Source: Xenorhabdus mauleonii (lineage in GTDB: Bacteria; Pseudomonadota; Gammaproteobacteria; Enterobacterales; Enterobacteriaceae). From it: a stretch of 64,000 bases of DNA. This document shows positions 24,062 through 33,657 of the stretch, piece by piece; within the stretch, counting starts at the first letter, position 1; each line of letters starts with the position of its first letter. The notes beneath the pieces are model-generated. The model was not told where the DNA came from. It worked only from the letters and a program-made list of their open reading frames with translations, and did no database searches. Location: contig NZ_FORG01000019.1 in assembly GCF_900113945.1 (NCBI RefSeq), forward strand, positions 1 through 64,000, in the 5' to 3' direction. The translations under genes and the position numbers were made by a program.

Positions 24062-24544
24062 ATGGAACGCTGGTATCTCGCTTGCCATAAAGCTGGTAAA
24101 GATAACGTATTCAAAGCCCAGATAGCTCTAGGACGAAGGAATATAATGGCTTTTAGCCCTACAATCCGTAGTTATCGACCGAGATCAGATAGACCAGGCC
24201 AATTTAGACAAGTAATGGAGCAACTTTTTCCTGGCTATTTATTTGTTTTCTTTGATCCTGAAATAGATCACACCTCAGAAATTGAACTATGCCCTGGGAT
24301 AAGTCAGCTCGTTCGTTTTGCTGGTGAAATAACGCCTATCCGCGATTCTGTTGTTGATGAAATAATGCAGCTACCAGTTTGTACTCAAGCGTTTACCACT
24401 AAACATCCTGGTAAACATAGTTGGCGAAATAATACAAAGCCTTTGAATAATCAACAAAGAAGACAAATCCAATCTCTGGTTGAAGAAAATAACGGATTAA
24501 CTCGCAGTGCGATGTTTTACGCATTTGCAGAATCCTTGCGCTAA
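24062..24544 (+). CDS. traB: RfaH/NusG-type antiterminator, TraB-like
   Basis: The 160-residue protein starts MERWYLACHKAGKDNVFKAQ and contains LFPGYLFVFFDP (about residues 58-69) and SQLVRFAGEITPI, which are hallmarks of the NusG N-terminal domain of RfaH-like proteins. RfaH relatives bind RNA polymerase at an ops site and let it read through long operons. In IncI plasmids traB, at the start of the transfer region, encodes such a factor. The C-terminal KOW domain is not obvious; the last about 50 residues differ. It is the first full gene of the plus-strand transfer region of about 36 kb. Confidence 0.8.
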   Translation: MERWYLACHKAGKDNVFKAQIALGRRNIMAFSPTIRSYRPRSDRPGQFRQVMEQLFPGYLFVFFDPEIDHTSEIELCPGISQLVRFAGEITPIRDSVVDEIMQLPVCTQAFTTKHPGKHSWRNNTKPLNNQQRRQIQSLVEENNGLTRSAMFYAFAESLR

Positions 24545-24598
24545 CGGTCAAGAACGTTCACTCAACATAGATATTCCACATTACAGTCTTCCCGTTAA

Positions 24599-24929
24599 AT
24601 GTCGGAAAAAACTAATATTACGACCTCCCAAATACTGGCAAATTCCAATAATTACGCCATCGCGTATAACCGAGATGATTTTAATGATTCAACGCCAATC
24701 ACAATCAAAGAGCTATTCTCTGAATGCTCAATACGACCAACTCCTTAATGAGCAAGCTGTTAGTTTGACCGATATTCTAAATCGACCGGTGTCTTGCCGT
24801 AATATTCTTGAAGCTGCAATTGGACTATTACCAACGATAGATAGGGATGTTTTAGCCCAGAAAGTACTTGATAGCACAAATAAACCTAGAAGGGGCCGAC
24901 GTCCCATAGACAGGAAAATAAGCCAATGA
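24599..24929 (+). CDS. traC: TraC-like regulator split by an apparent +1 frameshift
   Basis: Two overlapping frames together look like one small protein. The first starts at ATG 24599 (MSEKTNITTSQILANSN) and continues to TPITIKELFSECSIRPTP, ending with CCT TAA at 24743-24748. The second frame, shifted +1, continues NEQAVSLTDILNRPVSCRNILEAAIG and ends at 24929, where its TGA overlaps the pilL ATG. A +1 slip of the proline codon CCT to CTT at the stop would join them, giving about 109 residues. This may be programmed, a mutation, or a sequencing error. In R64 a small regulator traC lies at this position. Confidence 0.5.
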
Positions 24930-25879
24930 AAAAACTCCTTCCCGTCGCACTAGCGCCGGCGATGTTGAGCGGATGTGCCACAACGATTCAAACACCCCCG
25001 GCTGTTCCAGCTCAAAAATTTGTCACAACACTAATCCAAGAACAGTTACCAATAATAAAACAAGCGCACAGCGAATTAGCTCAAGTCAGCCGAACACAAC
25101 TTAATCCTAAATATCCAGCCACTTCTCTAGATAGCAATAAAGCAACAAAGAGCACTCCAAGTACTTCAACCTCTTCATCATTAACAGCAAAAGCAGTTAG
25201 CGGATTACAAGCTATACGTTATATAGGTACTCCTCCTAAACTACTTGTGCCGGCGAGTGCTGGAAAATCTGAAACTCTAAACCAAGCTGTTATGCTGATA
25301 CTTCCTGTACACTGGCAACAAAATTATGGGAAAAACATCAAACCAGAAGTGCATGAATCATTACAATGGGAAAGTAATTCCCAATGGCCTTATGTACTCA
25401 ATCAGATAATGATGAAAAAAGAATTGATAGCTACAATAGATTGGACAACACAACGTGTGTCTATATCGTCAAAACCAGTATCAGAAAAAAGCATTCCAGC
25501 ACTATCTACATTTGGGGCAGCTAAACCCAAGCTAGAACAAACAATGGCTAGCTCAGAAAAAACAGCAGTTATAGGGATTACACCTAAGCCTATAACCCAA
25601 AGAAAAGTATGGCGTATTGAGGCAGGAGATACTTTAAAAGACGCATTATTCAATTGGTCGACCAATGAAACATGTACCACACCAGGAATAAAGAATTGGT
25701 CAGTGGTATGGGCGACATCAATTAACTATCGCGTTGATGCTCCTTTAAAATTCGAAGGTAGCTATCACGACGCATTGAATAGCCTATTCACTCTATACGG
25801 TGCTGCTAAAATTCCTTTATATGCTGGTATTCGCAATGAACAGTGTGTGCTAAGTGTAGATGATAAGGAGATCCATTAA
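24926..25879 (+). CDS. pilL: PilL, type IVb pilus lipoprotein
   Basis: The 317-residue protein starts with a lipoprotein signal (MLSGC, Cys17). A Ser/Thr-rich spacer follows. The C-terminal TcpQ/PilL domain (about 225-310) contains VWRIEAGDTLKDALFNWS, WSVVWATSINYRVDAPL and YHDALNSLFTLYG. In R64 PilL is needed for the thin pilus and works with the PilN secretin. It opens the pil gene run, and its ATG overlaps the traC-like stop. Confidence 0.85.
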   Translation: MKKLLPVALAPAMLSGCATTIQTPPAVPAQKFVTTLIQEQLPIIKQAHSELAQVSRTQLNPKYPATSLDSNKATKSTPSTSTSSSLTAKAVSGLQAIRYIGTPPKLLVPASAGKSETLNQAVMLILPVHWQQNYGKNIKPEVHESLQWESNSQWPYVLNQIMMKKELIATIDWTTQRVSISSKPVSEKSIPALSTFGAAKPKLEQTMASSEKTAVIGITPKPITQRKVWRIEAGDTLKDALFNWSTNETCTTPGIKNWSVVWATSINYRVDAPLKFEGSYHDALNSLFTLYGAAKIPLYAGIRNEQCVLSVDDKEIH

Positions 25880-25881
25880 TT

Positions 25882-26307
25882 GTGTACTACTGGTTACTGT
25901 CATTTTTTATTGGTTTCCTTGTCATAGGAGACATCACTAGCAGCATTCCAATAGAGTACCAACGACAAGAAAGTGATTTGAACCAACGAGCTATTCAAAC
26001 TGCACGTTATATTAATGAGATCAACGATTGGCGTTATAACAATCCAGCACAAACCGAAGGAACTATTTCAGATAATACTTTAGGTTGGGTGCCAGTACCG
26101 GGTTTACACCATGTATTACAAGCTAATCGTGTATTTGTATATCAAGATAATCAACCTGGTTTAATATCAGCATTACAAGCTCAAACTCATAATTCAGCAT
26201 TGATTGGTACAGTGATTAATCGACGTTTGATCGATTATTCTGGCAATGATATGCAAGTTGCCGTCCCAGCCCATATTGCTAACGGTCAGTTGGTATACCT
26301 TAACTAA
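25882..26307 (+). CDS. pilM: PilM, small pilus assembly protein
   Basis: The 141-residue protein starts at GTG with AAGGAG about eleven bases upstream. It has an N-terminal hydrophobic helix (WLLSFFIGFLVIGDI) and a soluble domain. Size and position between pilL and pilN match R64 PilM, an inner-membrane component required for thin-pilus assembly. No catalytic motif is seen. Confidence 0.75.
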   Translation: MYYWLLSFFIGFLVIGDITSSIPIEYQRQESDLNQRAIQTARYINEINDWRYNNPAQTEGTISDNTLGWVPVPGLHHVLQANRVFVYQDNQPGLISALQAQTHNSALIGTVINRRLIDYSGNDMQVAVPAHIANGQLVYLN

Positions 26308-26355
26308 CTCCGTATCTTACCCCAGCCTTATTCGTTCTTAATCCAAGAGATCTCC

Positions 26356-27990
26356 ATGAAAAACAGACTTCCCTTAACTGGGGTAGCGGCAGCTTTGTGC
26401 CTGCTATTATCCGGTTGTGCCCCATTGGATCGTATCGATAAAATTGATAACAAAGTGGTATCAGATGAAAAACAAGCGGATAAGAATTTACAGGCCATAA
26501 AAAGCGGCTCAGTTGTCCGTAATCTATCCACACAATGGATTAACCCTTATCCTATAAACGCACCATTGAACGGCAATATACCGCTTCCACCTTGTGCTGT
26601 TGCCATCAACCGCCCAGGCAATATTACCTTAGCAGAGGTCAGTGCTTTTATTAACAAACAGTGCCGTTTATCGGTGATAGTAACGCCTGACGCCAGAGCC
26701 ATGCTAACCCCAAAAAGCAGCGGGAAGACTGAGCGTATTAGCGGACCAATACCTGCTCCAGATCCAAACGGAATGCTTCCTCTTTCAATAATTGGAGGAG
26801 AAAACTCTCAATCAATTCAGCCCACTCACGATTCCTCTTCTCTGCGTAGTTTATTCTGGCAAGGTGAATTGGGAGGCATGCTAGATAATGTAACAACTCG
26901 GCTTGGTTTGTCTTGGCGTTACGAACAAGGCCGAATTACTATTTTTTACTTGGATACACGCACCTTTCCTGTAAATTTTATGGATAGTAAAGCAGCCTTT
27001 GGCTCTAAAACTATTAGCGGTACAACATCATCAGTAGGTGCCACCGGTGATAGTGGCAATGGCGGGTTAAGTGGTGATTCAAATACATCTCAATCTACAG
27101 AGATGGAAATTAAATCCAATCTATATGAAGACGTGGCCAACACAATAAAATCGATGTTAACACCAAGTGTAGGCCGAATGCATATGTCTGCCGGTGTACT
27201 AGTTGTCACGGACACACCAAGAGTACTGGAACAAATCGGTCGTTATTTAGATGATCGTAACAAACAATTAAACCGACAAGTTGTTTTGAATGTTCAAATA
27301 TACAGTGTTGAAAAACGCCAACAGGATCAACTGGGCATTGATTGGAAATCCATACTTAATACAAGCAGTGTCGGGGTGTCCTTAAGCAATGCCTTTACTG
27401 GTGCGGCTTCCGGTGCTTTAAATGGCGGCATTTCAATTCTGGATGGTAAAGGTGAAGGATCAACAGCCTTTATTAAAGCCCTTTCAGAACAAGCCAATGT
27501 TAGCGTTATGACCGAAGCCTCAAGCATGACTACAAACTTGTCAGCAGTGCCTATTCAGGTCGCATTACAACAAGACTATGCCTCAAGTGTTACAACTGAA
27601 AATACTCCTAACGTTGGTTCATCCAGCAGTATCACAAAATCAACAATCACCACCGGATTTAACATGACTGTATTGCCATTTTTGATGCCTGACTCATCAA
27701 AAATGCAACTGCAGTTTGCGATCAATATGTCTGATGATCCCACGATGCGAACATTTACCAGTGAAAAAACATCGGTAGAACTCATGAGAACTCGCCTCAA
27801 AACATTTACTCAACGAGTGATCATGAAATCAGGTCAAACATTGATATTGAGTGGCTATCAATCATTGAGTAATACAACTAATCGTCAAGGAGTAGGAAGT
27901 TTTCGCTTCTTCGGATTAGGTGGGGGGAGTAAAGGTGAAGACAATAAAACTATGTTAGTCATTCTCATTACACCAGTTATTTTGGGGTAA
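26356..27990 (+). CDS. pilN: PilN, outer-membrane secretin of the thin pilus
   Basis: The 544-residue lipoprotein (LLLSGC, Cys21) has N-terminal N-domains, a Gly/Ser linker near 220-245, and a C-terminal secretin domain: VVLNVQIYSVEKRQQDQLGIDW, TTGFNMTVLPFLMPD, and a final MLVILITPVILG. Secretins form the outer-membrane ring through which the pilus passes. It matches R64 PilN in size and location. Confidence 0.9.
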   Translation: MKNRLPLTGVAAALCLLLSGCAPLDRIDKIDNKVVSDEKQADKNLQAIKSGSVVRNLSTQWINPYPINAPLNGNIPLPPCAVAINRPGNITLAEVSAFINKQCRLSVIVTPDARAMLTPKSSGKTERISGPIPAPDPNGMLPLSIIGGENSQSIQPTHDSSSLRSLFWQGELGGMLDNVTTRLGLSWRYEQGRITIFYLDTRTFPVNFMDSKAAFGSKTISGTTSSVGATGDSGNGGLSGDSNTSQSTEMEIKSNLYEDVANTIKSMLTPSVGRMHMSAGVLVVTDTPRVLEQIGRYLDDRNKQLNRQVVLNVQIYSVEKRQQDQLGIDWKSILNTSSVGVSLSNAFTGAASGALNGGISILDGKGEGSTAFIKALSEQANVSVMTEASSMTTNLSAVPIQVALQQDYASSVTTENTPNVGSSSSITKSTITTGFNMTVLPFLMPDSSKMQLQFAINMSDDPTMRTFTSEKTSVELMRTRLKTFTQRVIMKSGQTLILSGYQSLSNTTNRQGVGSFRFFGLGGGSKGEDNKTMLVILITPVILG

Positions 27991-27993
27991 AAT

Positions 27994-29316
27994 ATGACTC
28001 AACAAAACATACCAACATATCACCTGTTACAAACAGACAATGGTTGGTTAATAGCTGGCCTACAATGGCAGTACTTATCTATACGCGGGCGGAGAAACAT
28101 GCTCCTACGCGCTAAAGAGAAGAAAGCTAATTACTGGTCAGCGCGAGCTGCCGAAGATAATCAAGCACAAGGGACATTATTGGGTACAGTGAATATCACT
28201 GATACACAACCCATAAAAAAAAGTGGCCATATCCTTGCATCAATGGCACTCACTGTTCTCCCTGATTTACCAGACAATTGTTACGCTGTTTTTCAGCTTT
28301 CTGGTGAGCAATATTGGTTTGTCGCAGTCATTGACAAGAAACTATCTTCTCTTGGTGATGTAATTGGTGACAAAAGTTCGATTTTGACTGCAGTAGACAT
28401 ATTTCTACAAATAACTCCACAGCCCGAGAATGGATGGTCAGTATTTGGGCCCGCTAATTTTTTTCACGACATACATGCAGAAGAATTAGAACTCTCTTCG
28501 CTACTCACCAATAAAATAAACATTCGCCGGGCTCGTCTTCATAAAACACATAATCAGCAATCGTTGTGGATTTTAGGAAGTACTGCACTCATTTTATTTG
28601 GAGGATACTTAGCTAACAACGCTTGGCAAGATCATCAATCTCAAATGCGCATTGAGGCAGCTCAAGCGGCACTCTCAGCACAGCAAGCCAGTAAAGAAAA
28701 TCAGCAGAAAATCGCCGACAACATGAAACCATGGAGCTCGCTTCCATCATTTCCTGACATGGTGAAAGCCTGTAGCAAAGTTTGGGAAAAAGCCCCTATA
28801 TCTATAGCAGGATGGATTTTCGACTCAAGCACTTGCAACAATTCAGGAAGCATTACACTGAATTATTCATTACCAAGTGGGGGAACAATCGGTGATTTTA
28901 CTGCCCGTCTTCCTTTGTTCTATAGCGAAGCAAAACCAATTTTCAACATACTTGGAGGAGCGAATTCAGCATCATTCACTCTGCCATTTTCTCTAGTTCC
29001 TCCGGCACACCCTGAATCTTTATTATCCGAGGATCAACAGATTCAAAATTTAACCAGCTATGCGCAACGTATTAACGCGCAACTAAGGCTGAGTGAAAGT
29101 ACCGTCACAATTCAACCAAACCAAGGTGAAGCTAATAACTTGCCGTTTCAGTTTCGTGCTTACGATTTTGAATTTATCACTGATATACCTCCTGATCGAT
29201 TGTTTGCACCTTCCCGTTTTAATAGCAATGGGATTAGAGCCATGAGCATAAGGACGTTGCTTAGAAACAACCGATTGGAATACAACATTGAAGGAGTTCT
29301 GTATGCAGAACATTAA
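27994..29316 (+). CDS. pilO: PilO, pilus assembly protein
   Basis: The 440-residue protein has a cytoplasmic N-terminal part, one transmembrane helix near residues 186-205 (SLWILGSTALILFGGYLA), a short coiled coil and a periplasmic domain. This bitopic layout matches R64 PilO, which links the cytoplasmic ATPase platform to the secretin. Its 3' end overlaps the start of pilP by 14 bases. Confidence 0.8.
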   Translation: MTQQNIPTYHLLQTDNGWLIAGLQWQYLSIRGRRNMLLRAKEKKANYWSARAAEDNQAQGTLLGTVNITDTQPIKKSGHILASMALTVLPDLPDNCYAVFQLSGEQYWFVAVIDKKLSSLGDVIGDKSSILTAVDIFLQITPQPENGWSVFGPANFFHDIHAEELELSSLLTNKINIRRARLHKTHNQQSLWILGSTALILFGGYLANNAWQDHQSQMRIEAAQAALSAQQASKENQQKIADNMKPWSSLPSFPDMVKACSKVWEKAPISIAGWIFDSSTCNNSGSITLNYSLPSGGTIGDFTARLPLFYSEAKPIFNILGGANSASFTLPFSLVPPAHPESLLSEDQQIQNLTSYAQRINAQLRLSESTVTIQPNQGEANNLPFQFRAYDFEFITDIPPDRLFAPSRFNSNGIRAMSIRTLLRNNRLEYNIEGVLYAEH

Positions 29317-29869
29317 AGTCTGGCTCTTAAGTATGGCACTGATAACGCCAGCAGTTAATGCAAATCCAGATACTGATTCACCATCTTCATCAACAGCTAT
29401 CAACGAGCCCCCAGAGTCCTCTATAACCACACCAACTCAAACTGTAACAACATTCAAACGAACAGAAGCAGGACGCGCCTTAAACTTGGGGCAACTTGAA
29501 TCTATTCAAGCTGAAACTGTTCTTTACGGAGCCCAATTAGCCCGAGCTAAGGCGTTGAGCGAACTGCAAAAAAACGGTTATGACAGTTCATCTGAACTTC
29601 TATTCAGCCCTGTTTCATCAATACAAGACAGCGATCAAACAGATATTAAGGGAGCAACCCAAGAGACAACCCTACCACAGGTGATTGAAATTTCTGGCAG
29701 AGGAAAAAATTTTACTGCATTGCTTACCTTAAATAATGGTAATCAGGTCACTATCCAAACAGGCAGCCAAATACCGGGAACAGATTATGTTGTTCGGCGT
29801 ATTAGTATTAACGAAGTCATTATAGCAGCACCTAATAAGTCACTTATTTCTCTCTCTTTTGCGAGGTGA
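29303..29869 (+). CDS. pilP: PilP, periplasmic pilus protein
   Basis: The 188-residue protein begins MQNIKVWLLSMALITPAVNA, a signal peptide. AAGGAG six bases upstream fixes the start inside the end of pilO. The C-terminal half, LPQVIEISGRGKNFTALLTL and GSQIPGTDYVVRRISINEVI, is the typical PilP domain found in type IV pilus and secretion pilot proteins. It probably links PilO to the PilN secretin. Confidence 0.85.
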   Translation: MQNIKVWLLSMALITPAVNANPDTDSPSSSTAINEPPESSITTPTQTVTTFKRTEAGRALNLGQLESIQAETVLYGAQLARAKALSELQKNGYDSSSELLFSPVSSIQDSDQTDIKGATQETTLPQVIEISGRGKNFTALLTLNNGNQVTIQTGSQIPGTDYVVRRISINEVIIAAPNKSLISLSFAR

Positions 29870-29874
29870 CAATA

Positions 29875-31353
29875 ATGTCCATTGGATATAGTGGAGAACA
29901 TTTTTACCTAGATAAGTCAAACCCAGAACAACCTGTAATTTATGTATCTGAGAGTCATCGGGGTAATCATCAACTACAATCAATACTCGCTGAACAGCGT
30001 CTTAAGTATCCAAATCTACTCATCGAGCTAGTTCAACTCGATAAACTTAAGGATATTCAACAAAAACAACTAATAAAAAATGAAAAAGCATCTAACCCTC
30101 AAGCGAAGGTCATTGAATACTTCCGAAAGGCGAAAAAGTTAGGGGCCAGTGATATCCATTTCCTGATTGGTATGAATAAGATCACCTTAGTACAATTTCG
30201 TATACATGGAGACTTAGAAACAATCGACAAATTGGATGAAGAGGAAGGAAAAACACTGGCATCCACAATAGTAATGTCCATGTGCGATGTAGCAGAAAAA
30301 AGTTTCAATGCACACAGACCGCAAGATGCTCGCATACGTAAAGAATTTCTTAAAGCTACAGAATTATTTGGTGCGCGTTACTCACATACTCCTGCTGAAT
30401 TCGGCCTTTATGTGGCCATGCGCGTATTGCTTGATGAAGGGAAAGCACCTCCAACACTTGATGAGTTGGGCTTCCTACCTGAACAACAACTCCTAATTCG
30501 CCGTATGCTTTCAACACCAGAAGGAGTCGTCATCATTTCTGGGCCTACAGGCTCAGGGAAAAGTACCTCTCTACGGACTTTTAGTGAGATATATCTAAGT
30601 TTCACCAATCATCGCAAACGGTTATTAACGTTAGAAGACCCTCCAGAAGGGCTTATTCGTGGAGCTGTCCAGATACCCATTATTGCGGATAAAAATAATC
30701 CTGAGACGGTCAGCCGAGCTTGGGTTAGATCTATATCAGCATTATTGCGACTAGACCCTGATGCAATGATTGTCGGTGAAATTAGGGATTCCCATTCTGT
30801 GCAATCAGGATTATCTGCCGCTAAATCAGGGCATCTTGTATTTACCACTCTACATGCGAACTGTTCTGTCGGTATTTTAGATAGATTGACAGATACGCTG
30901 GATATTCCAATGGGGCAGATTGCTGATCCTCAAGTGATGATTGGTCTAATATCACAACGATTGGTACAGCTACTTTGTCCTCATTGTAAAGAATCCTGGA
31001 AAGACGTTAAAGAAACCTTGGAACCAGAAAAAAAGGCTCTCTTACAAAATTTCTGTGATACAGAAAAGCTATTCTTTCAAAATTCTTCAGGATGCAAATA
31101 CTGCCACAAAGGTGTTACAGGACGTAAGGCTATTGCCGAAGTTATTCGCCCTGATGCAAAATTTATGAGCATTTATCGAAACAAAGGCAAACTAGCCGCA
31201 CGCAGTTATTGGGTTCATGAACTTGGTGGCATCACTCGTGGCCAACATTTGCAGAGATACCTCAATGCCGGTTTAGTTGATCCCATCAAAGCTGATTACA
31301 TTAGCCCATTAGATGAAGATAGCCTCACCTTGTTACCAAGGGAGGAAATATGA
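29875..31353 (+). CDS. pilQ: PilQ, pilus assembly ATPase
   Basis: The 492-residue GspE/PilB-like ATPase has Walker A GPTGSGKST (about residues 223-231), an Asp box LTLEDPPEG, Walker B-like PDAMIVGEIRD and a His box FTTLHAN. Two CxxC pairs (CPHC and CKYC, about residues 367-403) form the zinc site of assembly ATPases. It powers pilus extension. GAGG upstream supports the ATG at 29875. Confidence 0.92.
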   Translation: MSIGYSGEHFYLDKSNPEQPVIYVSESHRGNHQLQSILAEQRLKYPNLLIELVQLDKLKDIQQKQLIKNEKASNPQAKVIEYFRKAKKLGASDIHFLIGMNKITLVQFRIHGDLETIDKLDEEEGKTLASTIVMSMCDVAEKSFNAHRPQDARIRKEFLKATELFGARYSHTPAEFGLYVAMRVLLDEGKAPPTLDELGFLPEQQLLIRRMLSTPEGVVIISGPTGSGKSTSLRTFSEIYLSFTNHRKRLLTLEDPPEGLIRGAVQIPIIADKNNPETVSRAWVRSISALLRLDPDAMIVGEIRDSHSVQSGLSAAKSGHLVFTTLHANCSVGILDRLTDTLDIPMGQIADPQVMIGLISQRLVQLLCPHCKESWKDVKETLEPEKKALLQNFCDTEKLFFQNSSGCKYCHKGVTGRKAIAEVIRPDAKFMSIYRNKGKLAARSYWVHELGGITRGQHLQRYLNAGLVDPIKADYISPLDEDSLTLLPREEI

Positions 31354-32480
31354 AACTTGATTTTTCAGCGTTAAAAAGTCTTCTATCTGGTGTAAGTAAG
31401 CAATCTGATAGATTCTCAGTTAACAATATTAATGACAGGTTGGGTCGTTGGTTGGCTCAAAAAACATTCACAACCACAGACCGTTTAACGCTCTACGAAG
31501 ATCTCGCATTTCTTCTGGATAACAATCTTCCTGTTGAGAAAGCCTTAAATGCAATGATCCTCAGTTATGGAACAAAACGCCCGCCTGTTGTTTTTTGTTT
31601 AGAAGATGCGCTGTCTGCAATTAGCCAAGGCAAATCGGTTGATCAAGGATTTTCTGAATGGGTTCCCAGACAAGAAGCCGCAATTCTTAGCGCTGGTGCG
31701 CAAGATGGTAACCTCGCTGCTGCACTCAACCGCGCCATTACAGTCGTACAGGGCATGGATGAAATGAAGTCTGCTCTTATGTCCACGCTGGCTTACCCAA
31801 TGCTCTTATTGGGAACAACTTTCGCCATGATGAAAATGGTAACAGTCTATTTTTTGCCACGCTTAGAAACGCTATCAAGTAAAGAGAATTGGGGAGGAGC
31901 CTTATGGTGGTTAAACTCAATATCTGAATTTTTCGTTAATAATGCTCTTTTACATGGTGTATTTATTCTATTCATTATCGGCTTTGTTACATGGTCAATG
32001 CCTAACTTAACAGGCAACGTTCGTAAACATATTCTTGATAAGATAATGCCTTGGAGTATTTATCGGGATGTCTTGGGAGTCGGATTTTTACTGAATTTTA
32101 GTGCCTTGATGCGAGCACAAGTAACCACTCAAGATGCCATCAATATATTGAGCAATCATGCACAACCTTGGTTATTCGAGCGGTTAGCAGCCACTCAACA
32201 ACAAGTAAGCCAAGGTGATCATCTTGGAATAGCATTACGAAATGCTGGTTTCGGGTTTCCATCACCCCGTGCTATCGATAAATTGGCGTTACTTACCGGT
32301 GGCGATAATGCCGAAAATATTATTGAGAATTTTGCCCGAAATTGGCTTAAACAAACCGTTGCTAAGATCAAGAAAACAGCGAAGTTACTTTCTAATATCG
32401 CATTAGGAACTAGTGCCGGTTATATGATTCTCATTCTTTTAGCAACTCAAGACCTCAACAACCTAGTTGGCAATCACTAG
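31350..32480 (+). CDS. pilR: PilR, inner-membrane pilus platform protein
   Basis: The 376-residue protein is of the GspF/PilC family: TTDRLTLYEDLAFLLDNNLPVEKAL near the N-terminus, then hydrophobic helices (about 151-172, 190-215 and 346-365). Its ATG overlaps the pilQ stop, so the two are translationally coupled. It anchors the assembly ATPase and recruits prepilin. Confidence 0.88.
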   Translation: MKLDFSALKSLLSGVSKQSDRFSVNNINDRLGRWLAQKTFTTTDRLTLYEDLAFLLDNNLPVEKALNAMILSYGTKRPPVVFCLEDALSAISQGKSVDQGFSEWVPRQEAAILSAGAQDGNLAAALNRAITVVQGMDEMKSALMSTLAYPMLLLGTTFAMMKMVTVYFLPRLETLSSKENWGGALWWLNSISEFFVNNALLHGVFILFIIGFVTWSMPNLTGNVRKHILDKIMPWSIYRDVLGVGFLLNFSALMRAQVTTQDAINILSNHAQPWLFERLAATQQQVSQGDHLGIALRNAGFGFPSPRAIDKLALLTGGDNAENIIENFARNWLKQTVAKIKKTAKLLSNIALGTSAGYMILILLATQDLNNLVGNH

Positions 32481-32516
32481 CCCAACAATCTCATTTCTAT
32501 ATACACAGGAAATAAA

Positions 32517-33110
32517 ATGAAGCTATACATTAGTTCGCCTCGCCGTGCCATTAATAAAGGCGCTATCACACTTATTGAAGCAGCCATATGGCTCGTTTTG
32601 GCTCTGGTTGTGTTAAGCGTAGCCGTTACACAAGGAGGAGGATTATTTAATCGCAATGACGCCAGTACCGAATACAATAATGCCGCTGAAATATTAAACA
32701 ACACCCGCGCAATGACAAAAACATCAGGTACATACAATTTTAGCACCGCAGATGCCATGACAGGAGCACTCATCCAGTTCGGCGGCGCTCCTGCTAATAT
32801 GACGATAGTGGGAACCAAATCATCTGGCACTGCGAAATTACAAAACTTATGGGGAGGAGCTGTCACAGTTCAACCTGTAACCTCAGCCGGTGGCCAGAAG
32901 TCCAGCTTTTCTTTGACCTACGCTTCTGTTCCTCAGGAAGCATGTATCACTCTCGCAACTAAATTAAGTGCAGCTCCTTCTATTGTAATTACGCAAGTAA
33001 ACGGAAAATCCACTAACGGCCCAATAGCAGCAAATGCCATTGGCGCTCAATGTACTCCTGATAATGGTTCTGCTGGTCAAAATACACTGATATTCACCAG
33101 TAATACCTAA
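32517..33110 (+). CDS. pilS: PilS, major thin-pilus prepilin
   Basis: The 197-residue protein has a short basic leader and then NKGAITLIEAAIWLVLALVV, a type IVb prepilin processing site and hydrophobic helix, cleaved after Gly15 in the usual model. The C-terminal part is rich in Gly/Ala/Thr/Ser, as expected for a pilin. AGGA lies just upstream. A strong hairpin (33119-33141) follows the gene and may stabilise its mRNA or lower downstream expression, which fits a highly expressed subunit. Confidence 0.88.
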   Translation: MKLYISSPRRAINKGAITLIEAAIWLVLALVVLSVAVTQGGGLFNRNDASTEYNNAAEILNNTRAMTKTSGTYNFSTADAMTGALIQFGGAPANMTIVGTKSSGTAKLQNLWGGAVTVQPVTSAGGQKSSFSLTYASVPQEACITLATKLSAAPSIVITQVNGKSTNGPIAANAIGAQCTPDNGSAGQNTLIFTSNT

Positions 33111-33118
33111 TCCTCCTT

Positions 33119-33141
33119 GCCGATAGCATTTTGCTATCGGC
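33119..33141 (+). terminator. Hairpin after pilS, attenuator or partial terminator
   Basis: A perfect 10-bp stem, GCCGATAGCA with TGCTATCGGC, has a TTT loop and a weak T-rich tail. It lies between pilS and pilT and may protect the pilS message or partly terminate it. Confidence 0.6.
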
Positions 33142-33165
33142 ATCATTTAGTCGGAGCGCATTACC

Positions 33166-33657
33166 ATGCGATGTGCTTTACAGCAGTTCCTGATGCTAAT
33201 TGTGTTCACAGGAATAGTTTTGTTATTTGTGCCAATACAAGCTCAAGCATTCTGTTTTAACGAAGCAGGAGCACGCTACAAAGTAGATCCTTTATTGCTA
33301 CGTTCGATAGCAACTGTGGAAAGTAATCTTAGCCCCCGTGCTATAGGAAAAAACCGCAACAAAACAGGTCGTATAACCAGTCGTGATTACGGACTCATGC
33401 AAATAAATGAAATACATATTCCTCAGTTGCAAGCTCAGGGCATCATTAATGATGAACAAGATTTGCTCAATAATACCTGCCTTAATGTCCAAATAGGGGC
33501 TTGGGTATTAGCCAAACATCTAAAAAAATGTGGAGTAACTTGGGAGTGCTTAGGATCTTATAATGCTGGATTTGCAAATAATAATAGTAGCAGGAGAATG
33601 CTCTACGCTCGCAAAGTTTATTCCGTTTATCTAAGGCTTTATGGAGGCACTAATTAA
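33166..33657 (+). CDS. pilT: PilT, lytic transglycosylase
   Basis: The 163-residue protein has a signal peptide (cleavage near AQA) and a goose-lysozyme/SLT-type domain: SIATVESNL with the catalytic Glu52, DYGLMQIN, and LGSYNAG. It opens peptidoglycan for the pilus and secretion channel. It corresponds to R64 PilT, not to the retraction ATPase of the same name. Confidence 0.88.
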   Translation: MRCALQQFLMLIVFTGIVLLFVPIQAQAFCFNEAGARYKVDPLLLRSIATVESNLSPRAIGKNRNKTGRITSRDYGLMQINEIHIPQLQAQGIINDEQDLLNNTCLNVQIGAWVLAKHLKKCGVTWECLGSYNAGFANNNSSRRMLYARKVYSVYLRLYGGTN

